Assembly: GCA_964410945.1 (NCBI GenBank)
Contig: CAYPJE010000030.1
Span: 1 to 38,564 of the forward strand
Reading direction: 5' to 3'
Source of the DNA: CAYPJE01 sp964410945
GTDB taxonomy: Bacteria; Fidelibacterota; Marinisomatia; Marinisomatales; TCS56
Length of the DNA stretch: 38,564 nt
Below, one piece after another: positions 1 to 6,047 of the stretch. Under the pieces are notes generated by a model that saw only the letters and a list, made by a program, of their open reading frames with translations, was not told the DNA's origin and did no database searches. Position numbers and translations under genes: made by a program. Position 1 is the stretch's first letter, and every line of letters begins with the position of its first letter.

Positions 1-1484
1 CTGAAAAACACCGTAAGATCTGTGTGGTGGGCGATGATGACCAGTCGATCTATGGCTGGCGCGGTGCCGATATATCCAATATTCTGGATTTCGAAAAAGT
101 ATTCTCTGATTGCCAGGTATTCAAGCTTGAAAAAAATTACCGTTCCACCCAGAGTATATTGTCGGCAGCCACAGCTATGGTGGAAAATAATGACTATCGC
201 GCCCCCAAAGAATTGGTTTCGGTTAAGGGCAAGGGGAATCGTCTGGGACTGATCGCCACCCAGGATGAGATGGAAGAAGCTGATGCTGTTGTCAATGCGA
301 TTGAAAAGGAAATCAAGCTTAATAAACGCAAGTTTGGCGATTTTGCTGTTTTATACCGGACCAATGCCCAGTCGCGGGCGCTGGAAGACAGCCTGATGCG
401 CATGGGTATTCCCTATGAGATTGTCGGTGGTATCCGATTCTATGAGCGGAAAGAAGTCAAAGATTTCCTGAGCTATCTCCATCTGATCCTCAACCTGGAC
501 GACACGATTGCGCTTCGGCGGGTAATTAATTTCCCGCCCCGGGGAATCGGATCGAAGACGATCGATAAATGTGTCAAGCAGGCTGAAAAATCCCATCAGC
601 GCCTGTTCGATGTCCTGGCTGATCCATCGGTGATGGAAATAAGGGGGAAACAGGCCGATTCATTGACTAATTTTTACCAGATAATCGCCAAATACCATGA
701 TCTGGTTGGTAAATTGAGTGCCTATGAGCTGGCTTCCACCCTGATAAATGATACCGGGTTTGTTGAGTACTATAAATCACAGGATACCCAGGAAGACCGC
801 GACCGTGTTGATAATGTGGAAGAACTACTGAAAGGAATCCAGGTTTTTACCGAGCTTAATCCCGACTCTGATTTGCGTCAGTATCTGGAAGAAGTTTCCC
901 TGATGACCGATGTCGATTCCTGGAAAGAGCAATCCAATCGAATCACGCTGATGACAGTACATTCATCCAAAGGTCTCGAATTTCCGGTTGTTTTCGTCAC
1001 CGGGATGGAAGATGGTTTATTACCTCATTATAACTCATTGAACAAGGATGAGAGTATTGAGGAGGAACGGCGTCTGTTTTACGTAGCCATGACCCGGGCT
1101 CAGCACCGGGTGTACCTGATGTATGCCAACAACCGCCGTCGGATGGGCTCTGATACGATGGTTGGAATGGTTTCACGGTTTATACATGAGATTCCCAGTA
1201 AATATCTGGAGAAGATACCGTTCCAGTCCGCCCTGACCAGAAAAGTCGTTTCGATCGACTCGGGGAAGACCGAGACTACGGTCCAGCGCACAGTGACGAC
1301 CTTTGATGATTTTCGGGTTGGTGATTTTATTGAACATGCGATTTTTGGAATTGGCCAGATTAAAGCCCTCAGTGGCAGTGGTGAAAATCAGCGGGTCGGT
1401 ATTGTTTTCAAAGACGGACAGAAAAGGAAGCTGGTGGTGAAATTTGCCAAGCTGAAGAAAGTCCGCAACCCCAACTCTCATTAA
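1..1484 (+). CDS. pcrA: PcrA/UvrD-type DNA helicase, 3' part (5' truncated by window edge)
   Basis: Superfamily 1 ATP-dependent 3'-5' DNA helicase of repair and replication-conflict resolution. The open frame runs from base 3 with no start in the window, so Walker A and the DEFQDT-type motif II lie upstream. Visible motifs: motif III GDDDQSIYGWRGAD at the first residues, KNYRST (motif IV) near residue 44, TVHSSKGLEF (motif V) around 950-985 and RRLFYVAMTRA (motif VI) around 1070-1100. About 493 residues are present, so roughly one third of a usual 700-residue protein is missing. The C-terminus (about 1315-1475) has VGDFIEHAIFGIG and GQKRKLVVKFAKLKK, which match the PcrA C-terminal Tudor-like domain known to contact RNA polymerase in Gram-positive PcrA. 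That tail favours PcrA/UvrD over Rep. Base use matches the downstream housekeeping genes. Confidence 0.95.
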   Translation, partial: EKHRKICVVGDDDQSIYGWRGADISNILDFEKVFSDCQVFKLEKNYRSTQSILSAATAMVENNDYRAPKELVSVKGKGNRLGLIATQDEMEEADAVVNAIEKEIKLNKRKFGDFAVLYRTNAQSRALEDSLMRMGIPYEIVGGIRFYERKEVKDFLSYLHLILNLDDTIALRRVINFPPRGIGSKTIDKCVKQAEKSHQRLFDVLADPSVMEIRGKQADSLTNFYQIIAKYHDLVGKLSAYELASTLINDTGFVEYYKSQDTQEDRDRVDNVEELLKGIQVFTELNPDSDLRQYLEEVSLMTDVDSWKEQSNRITLMTVHSSKGLEFPVVFVTGMEDGLLPHYNSLNKDESIEEERRLFYVAMTRAQHRVYLMYANNRRRMGSDTMVGMVSRFIHEIPSKYLEKIPFQSALTRKVVSIDSGKTETTVQRTVTTFDDFRVGDFIEHAIFGIGQIKALSGSGENQRVGIVFKDGQKRKLVVKFAKLKKVRNPNSH

Positions 1485-1508
1485 ATCGACGGTAAATCCA
1501 AAAGAATC

Positions 1509-1537
1509 TTACACTTTTCAATCTTTGTGTGTAAATT
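1509..1537 (+). promoter_or_regulatory. Candidate promoter/operator ahead of fur
   Basis: A TTACAC (1509-1514) and a TAAATT (1532-1537) are 17 bases apart, a weak sigma70-like pair. The same segment has an inverted repeat TTACAC ... GTGTAA (1509-1514 and 1529-1534, 14 bases apart). It sits in the 83-base gap before the Fur gene, so autoregulation is possible. It does not match the classical Fur box well. Low confidence. Confidence 0.25.
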
Positions 1538-1567
1538 AGATGAGATTCATTTTCAATAGGAAGAATA

Positions 1568-2008
1568 ATGAGCAACACAAATATTGATCTGAAAGCAATC
1601 ATTCACCGTGAGGGATTACGCTATACACAGCAACGTGAAGAGGTCTGGCAGGAAATTCTATCCTCAGAGCATCATCGCGATGCGGAGGATATCTATTTCA
1701 ACCTGTGTCAACGGGGTATCAATATTTCCCGGGCCACTGTTTACCGGACAATTGATGTTCTGGTAAAGAATAACCTGGTCCGTAAATTGGATCTGGGGGA
1801 CGGGCGCAGCCGGTTTGAGCATAAGAATGATCCTTCCCATCATGATCATCTAGTCTGCACGGCCTGTGGCAAAATTGTTGAGTTCGTCAGCCCGGAAATT
1901 GAAGAACTGCAAAATGAGATCGCTCAAAAATACGGTTTTAAACTGACAAACCATATTCATCAGTTGTTTGGTCTGTGTCCCGATTGTTTAAGCGAAGATA
2001 AACAATGA
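1568..2008 (+). CDS. fur: Fur-family metal-responsive transcriptional regulator
   Basis: A 146-residue protein, the usual Fur length. The N-terminal winged helix contains GLRYTQQREEVW and ISRATVYRTIDVL (residues about 16-65). The dimerisation/metal domain has HHDHLVCTACGKIVEF (91-106), typical of the iron-type Fur branch, and two CxxC pairs (C97/C100 and C137/C140) that would form the structural zinc site. The ATG follows AGGAAG at a suitable spacing. The last bases overlap (ATGA) the start of a small Cys-rich membrane protein of the FeoB-associated type. That context supports iron regulation over PerR or Zur, although the branch cannot be settled by eye. Iron-dependent repression of ferrous-iron uptake is the expected role. 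Confidence 0.93.
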   Translation: MSNTNIDLKAIIHREGLRYTQQREEVWQEILSSEHHRDAEDIYFNLCQRGINISRATVYRTIDVLVKNNLVRKLDLGDGRSRFEHKNDPSHHDHLVCTACGKIVEFVSPEIEELQNEIAQKYGFKLTNHIHQLFGLCPDCLSEDKQ

Positions 2009-2178
2009 ATATATCCGGTTTAGACTGGCAGTTATTGCTGACCGGGATAATTGTTATTCTGGCGGTGGCGGTCATGTTCCGCAAAATATCCAATCAGGTG
2101 TCAACCAGGAAGGTCACGGCTTGTGATGGTTGTCCCGTCGATTGTAGTCAACGGGATATATCAGGTCAGATAAACTGA
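2005..2178 (+). CDS. Small FeoB-associated-type Cys-rich membrane protein
   Basis: A 57-residue protein. It begins MNISGLDW, has one membrane segment (LLLTGIIVILAVAVMF, residues about 10-25) and then a short basic/polar tail ending in CDGCPVDCS, with C40, C43 and C47 in a CxxCxxxC pattern. This layout (one N-terminal helix, short cytosolic Cys cluster) is that of the small FeoB-associated Cys-rich membrane proteins found beside ferrous-iron transporters. Its ATG overlaps the fur stop codon as ATGA, so translational coupling is likely. No FeoA or FeoB gene is in the window. Its role in Fe2+ transport or iron sensing is inferred from family resemblance and the fur neighbour. It stops 2 bases before the end of the convergent acetyltransferase gene. 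Confidence 0.72.
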   Translation: MNISGLDWQLLLTGIIVILAVAVMFRKISNQVSTRKVTACDGCPVDCSQRDISGQIN

Positions 2179-2180
2179 TA

Positions 2181-2666
2181 TTACGGAATTGTCATCAGTT
2201 CCTTTTCCATCCGGATATGCGGTTTATTTTTTTCCTTAACCTCAGTATAACCAAGTTCTGAATAAAGATTATAGGCCGGCTGGTTGCCGTGATTTACATA
2301 TAGGCTGATTGTTCTATAATCCTTTTCCACTGCAGCCTGTTCCACTTTCTCAACCAATAACCTGGCATAACCTTTACGGCGCTGGTCGGGTGCCACGATC
2401 AGGTGCAGAATATGTGCCCGTCGGCTTTCCTGGTAGTAACGTAAACCGATATGGGCGATAATCCAGTTATCGTCAAGCAGGATGAATGAATCGGCCGGGG
2501 AATAGGATCTGAAATTATTAACCCATTGATTGTATCTGAACGGGTAGGACATCTGTGGTGCCGTCAGATTCAGATCCTTGGGATTACTGAACCAGGCGCT
2601 TAAACAGGCTTTGAGGGCGGGAGCCTGTCTGGGATTGGAATAGTCAGCTATCTTGAATTTCAACAT
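2181..2666 (-). CDS. GNAT-family N-acetyltransferase
   Basis: A 161-residue protein of the Gcn5-related acetyltransferase fold. The acetyl-CoA-binding motif A is clear: LIVAPDQRRKGYARLLVEKV, an R/QxxGxG/A-type loop, followed by NQPAYNLYSELGYTEV, the usual RimI-like motif B with the terminal GY. The substrate is unknown; RimI-like enzymes acetylate protein N-termini or small amines. It is the only minus-strand gene recognised in the window, convergent with the fur unit and divergent from the HD nuclease gene, so it has its own promoter somewhere in 2667-2750. The N-terminal 50 residues carry no motif I recognise. Confidence 0.85.
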   Translation of the reverse strand: MLKFKIADYSNPRQAPALKACLSAWFSNPKDLNLTAPQMSYPFRYNQWVNNFRSYSPADSFILLDDNWIIAHIGLRYYQESRRAHILHLIVAPDQRRKGYARLLVEKVEQAAVEKDYRTISLYVNHGNQPAYNLYSELGYTEVKEKNKPHIRMEKELMTIP

Positions 2667-2724
2667 AATAAAACTCAGGGCAAAAACTAGCCACTAATTT
2701 GATTGCTGCCAAGTATTAGACCGC

Positions 2725-2753
2725 TTGACATTGTGCATAGAACTTGGAAAATT
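2725..2753 (+). promoter_or_regulatory. Candidate -35 element of the HD-nuclease unit
   Basis: A consensus TTGACA stands at 2725-2730. The hexamer 17 bases later is AAAATT (2748-2753), a poor -10. If it is used, transcription would begin within a few bases of the ATG at 2762, giving a nearly leaderless message. This fits the lack of a clear Shine-Dalgarno there. Weak evidence. Confidence 0.3.
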
Positions 2754-2761
2754 CACCCCGT

Positions 2762-3736
2762 ATGAAAACTATAACTCCAATTGATATGTTTGCTGAGGGG
2801 GCCAAGGTTCAGGGGTTTTATCTATGTGTTGAAAAACATTTACGGAATACCCGCAGTGGTGATTTGTATCTGGATTTGGTTTTACGCGATCAAACCGGAC
2901 AGATAAATGCTAAAATCTGGGATAAGGTTGATGTTTACACCGATAAATTCATGAAAGCCGATCCGGTAGTCATTTCAGGGGTAGTCGAATCTTTTCAGGA
3001 TCGGTTGCAGCTGATAGTTAAAAAAATAAACCGGGCCACCGTTCAACATTATGCCCGCTATGGATATGATCCGGCTCTGATCGTACCGGCAGCGGAGCGC
3101 GATCCGCAGGATTTATGGCATGATACAGTGCAATTGATCGGGACTATTACCAATCGAAAGCTACGCCGGCTGGTCAGTACCCTGTATAAGGAACATAAAG
3201 AACAATTATTAATTCTTCCGGCCTCGGTATCTATCCACCATAATCATCGTTCCGGTTTCCTTGAACATACCCTGTCAATGGCGGTAATCGGTGATTTTCT
3301 TGGAAAGCATTATCAGGTTGATCGGGATCTGCTGCTGGCGGGAATTTTCCTGCACGATATCGGTAAAGTCAGGGAATTATCAGGTGAATTTGAGTTGACC
3401 TACAGTGATGAGGGGAACTTTCTGGGCCACATTGTGATTGGAACGGAAATGGTAACAGAGGCGATTGCCCGTATTAATGAATTCCCGGTTGATCTGGCCC
3501 TGAAAATCAAGCATATGCTGGTAGCACATCAGGGTACCCATGAATGGGGTAGCCCGCGCCGACCGGCTAACAAGGAAGCCCTGCTGTTACATATGATCGA
3601 TAATCTGGATGCGAAATTGAATCTGATGGAAAAAATAATATCTGACAGCCAGGAAGAGGGTAACTGGACCGATTTACGGAATTATTTCCGGCTGCCGCTA
3701 TTCAAGGGTAACAATGCCTCCGACAAAACTGGTTAA
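2762..3736 (+). CDS. OB-fold plus HD-domain nuclease, YhaM-like
   Basis: A 324-residue protein from the ATG at 2762. A TTG at 2744 would add six residues but has no better ribosome site. The N-terminal 95 residues look like an OB fold (GFYLCVEKHLR, LDLVLRDQTGQINAKIWD). The C-terminal half is an HD metal-dependent phosphohydrolase domain with HHNHRSGFLEHT (about 159-170), LAGIFLHDIGK (HD at about 198-199) and MIDNLDAKL (about 278-286). This order is that of YhaM-type 3'-5' exoribonucleases/DNases. The protein would act in the cytosol on single-stranded nucleic acid. It overlaps the next gene by 23 bases, suggesting one transcript with the S component, an odd functional pairing. The family call is firm; the substrate is inferred. 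Confidence 0.85.
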   Translation: MKTITPIDMFAEGAKVQGFYLCVEKHLRNTRSGDLYLDLVLRDQTGQINAKIWDKVDVYTDKFMKADPVVISGVVESFQDRLQLIVKKINRATVQHYARYGYDPALIVPAAERDPQDLWHDTVQLIGTITNRKLRRLVSTLYKEHKEQLLILPASVSIHHNHRSGFLEHTLSMAVIGDFLGKHYQVDRDLLLAGIFLHDIGKVRELSGEFELTYSDEGNFLGHIVIGTEMVTEAIARINEFPVDLALKIKHMLVAHQGTHEWGSPRRPANKEALLLHMIDNLDAKLNLMEKIISDSQEEGNWTDLRNYFRLPLFKGNNASDKTG

Positions 3737-4265
3737 AGCTTCTATTTTTACGGCATTGGCAATTGGTGCCGGTTACGCTCTGTTAATGGTTCCCAATGTC
3801 GAGCTGATTACTGCAATCGTTTTTATTAGTGGTGTCTGGCTGGGGGTAGGCTGGGGAATGATTATCGGGATGACCGCCGAACTGGTTTTTTCAGTACTCC
3901 ATCCCCTGGGATCAGGTCTGGCTGTTCCTCCGCTGCTGTTAGCGCAGGTAGTCAGTATGGGAATCACTGGTTTGGCTGGCGGTTTGAGTGCACCATTGAT
4001 CATTCGCTGGGGCGATTCAATCCTGATTAAAATATTTTTACTGTTCAACAGCATATTATTAACATTCATTTTTGATTCATTAACGACTTTAAGTTTTCCC
4101 GTCAGTGCCGGTTTCGATTGGCCACAAACCAAGGCAATATTTCTAACAGGAATTGGATTCACCATTCTTCATCAATTTTCCAATGCTTTTATTTTTGTGA
4201 TCGGCATACCGTATGTTTTGAATTCTTCTTCATTCAGATCGGAATTAAAGGTGAAACAGGTTTGA
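3714..4265 (+). CDS. ECF-type transporter substrate-binding (S) component-like membrane protein
   Basis: A 183-residue, very hydrophobic protein with about five to six membrane segments: about residues 8-25, 28-55, 63-95, 103-125 and 135-170. The pattern GVWLGVGWGMIIGMTAELVF followed by HPLGSGLAVPPLLLAQ resembles S components of energy-coupling-factor vitamin/cofactor transporters. These bind the substrate in the inner membrane and share an EcfA-EcfT motor. No motor gene is nearby, so a shared group-II-style module encoded elsewhere would be needed. The start at 3714 overlaps the HD nuclease by 23 bases and follows AAGGG. The stop TGA overlaps the TTG start of the following barrel protein. 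The substrate cannot be told from the sequence. Confidence 0.65.
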   Translation: MPPTKLVKASIFTALAIGAGYALLMVPNVELITAIVFISGVWLGVGWGMIIGMTAELVFSVLHPLGSGLAVPPLLLAQVVSMGITGLAGGLSAPLIIRWGDSILIKIFLLFNSILLTFIFDSLTTLSFPVSAGFDWPQTKAIFLTGIGFTILHQFSNAFIFVIGIPYVLNSSSFRSELKVKQV

Positions 4266-5914
4266 AGTCCAAGTTTATTGGTATTGTTTTATTAATTACA
4301 TCCGGGCTGGCTGAAGATTTTACATTATTGCCTTTTGATTTATCCGGACAATATGGAATTGGAACGGCAGACGGTTATTCTTTATGGCATCAGGACTGGC
4401 AATGGGGGGCACTGGTTTTTGATGGTTCGGTCCAGCCCAATCCGTTCCGGTTGCACCCGGATATCAACTGGCTGCGATCAACAAAACAGGTGATTCAATC
4501 GGCTTCCTCGGACAGTGCGGGACAGAAACGGTTAATGACCAGTGCTTTTAACTACCAGCGTGGTGATTACAACCTGAGTACATTGGGCGTGGAACTGAAT
4601 TTTCCGGAGACAAAACGTGACCTTTCACTGGTTGCCTATAAGCGAAGTTATCCCGGTGGCCGTGGTGAATTCATTCATCCTGACGGGCAGGGGGCACCCA
4701 TTCAACAGACATATTATCTTGATTATTTATCGCACCCGGATGACAAACGGAATCTGGAAATATCGATCGGACATTTCATTACCCATTCCGGTCTTCCCAC
4801 TGATTTATACAACGCCCGACATAACCAGTATGATACCCAGGCCGGCATGAATTACAGCTTTGAATCTGAGTATCTATTTTGGAAAGCAGAAATCGCCAGT
4901 GGATTACACCGCCGAAAGGTCCAAAGCTCTACCGATAGTCTGGATTTCAGCCGGAAAGTAGTTAATAATCAGGCTGAATTCCGGATGGGGTTAATTACTG
5001 AAAACAAGGCCCGTTTCTATTGTGTCACGGAAGTTGAATCCCGTGCCAAAGGTAATGCGCAGGCCACATCTTCGGCCTTTTTCGGTGGTTATAAACGCGG
5101 AATACTTATGGCTGAAATTGGTATGTCGGAAGCCGCCGGTACCATCTACCCGTTCTTTGCCTCCGGTATCTCGGCCCGGCGCCCGAAGTTCAACCTTCAG
5201 GCCGGATTAAGTCATCGAACTCATCTGCTCCCGGCCAGTATGCTGGCAGAGAAAGGTAATGTCCCGGTTGAATGGTCAGTTCTTTCGGCGAATTATGAAC
5301 GTTTTTCGAAATATTTTAATTTTGAATTATCGACGGATTATCGAAGGGCAGCGCGGTATTATGAGTGGTATGCCAATTCTGACACCTCCGCGCTGCAGCT
5401 GCGAGCCGCTGAGGCTGGTTATTTTTGTTTTAACACCCAGGTTAAAATGAAAATTAATCCGAACTGGAGCATGACAGGTGAATATAGCCATGTTGCTACC
5501 TCCAGTCCGACTTTGAGCAAGGGAATTGGAGATGCGTTCCAAATTATGATGGAAGGGCGGATTAAGTTTCTGTTCAGGGGTGCCCTTGATTTGTATGCCC
5601 GGCTGGATGTGCAAGGCTGGTTGAACAGGGATGAACAATTCGGTTATGATCCCTATTACGAGCTTCCGTACGTAAAAACCGGGAACAATGTTCATTTGCA
5701 GAATGTTTTTCCTATCGGATTCGAACTGCATGCTGATGTTTCATCAGTGACAATAACCTACCGGGTAGATAATTTAGGTTACCTGGGCGGGCGGATATTT
5801 AATAAATCTACAGCTTCCGACGGGACAGGTCTCTGGGATATAAATACCAACACATATTTTTATGATCTGGGGAAGATAGTTTGGTTCAGTGTGGAATGGC
5901 ATTTTAATGAATAA
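4262..5914 (+). CDS. Secreted outer-membrane barrel-like protein of unknown function
   Basis: A 550-residue protein if it starts at the TTG at 4262, which overlaps the preceding stop (TTGA) and lies 8 bases after AAAGGTG. The earlier in-frame ATG at 4118 is inside the S-component gene and would bury the signal peptide, so I reject it. The N-terminus (KSKFIGIVLLITSGLA, then EDFTLLP) is a clear type I signal peptide. The rest alternates aromatic and polar residues as in beta-barrel strands (AGMNYSFESEYLFWKAEIASG, split by short turns) and ends in an aromatic-rich strand, IVWFSVEWHFNE. I do not recognise a family and see no TonB box or plug domain. Coupling to the S component suggests an outer-membrane uptake partner, an inference from position only. 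Confidence 0.72.
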   Translation: MKSKFIGIVLLITSGLAEDFTLLPFDLSGQYGIGTADGYSLWHQDWQWGALVFDGSVQPNPFRLHPDINWLRSTKQVIQSASSDSAGQKRLMTSAFNYQRGDYNLSTLGVELNFPETKRDLSLVAYKRSYPGGRGEFIHPDGQGAPIQQTYYLDYLSHPDDKRNLEISIGHFITHSGLPTDLYNARHNQYDTQAGMNYSFESEYLFWKAEIASGLHRRKVQSSTDSLDFSRKVVNNQAEFRMGLITENKARFYCVTEVESRAKGNAQATSSAFFGGYKRGILMAEIGMSEAAGTIYPFFASGISARRPKFNLQAGLSHRTHLLPASMLAEKGNVPVEWSVLSANYERFSKYFNFELSTDYRRAARYYEWYANSDTSALQLRAAEAGYFCFNTQVKMKINPNWSMTGEYSHVATSSPTLSKGIGDAFQIMMEGRIKFLFRGALDLYARLDVQGWLNRDEQFGYDPYYELPYVKTGNNVHLQNVFPIGFELHADVSSVTITYRVDNLGYLGGRIFNKSTASDGTGLWDINTNTYFYDLGKIVWFSVEWHFNE

Positions 5915-5936
5915 ATGGGAAGCGTTTCTTTCCATT
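5914..5936 (+). terminator. Weak hairpin after the barrel gene
   Basis: A 9-base-pair stem AATGGGAAG / CTTTCCATT (one G-U pair) encloses a 5-base loop CGTTT directly at the stop codon. There is no real T-run after it, so termination would be incomplete or factor-dependent. Confidence 0.35.
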
Positions 5937-6047
5937 CCTGTTTGACTAATATCACAGCCTTTTTCCCGAACAAATACTAATTTGACGAGTAATATCAAGA
6001 ATTATTTCCCCGTAGTACTTTTAAAAAATAAATAAATAGGAATTAGA

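Noticed and set aside
4118..4261. Longer start for the barrel protein
   Set aside because: It lies wholly inside the S-component gene and would hide a good signal peptide that begins at 4262.
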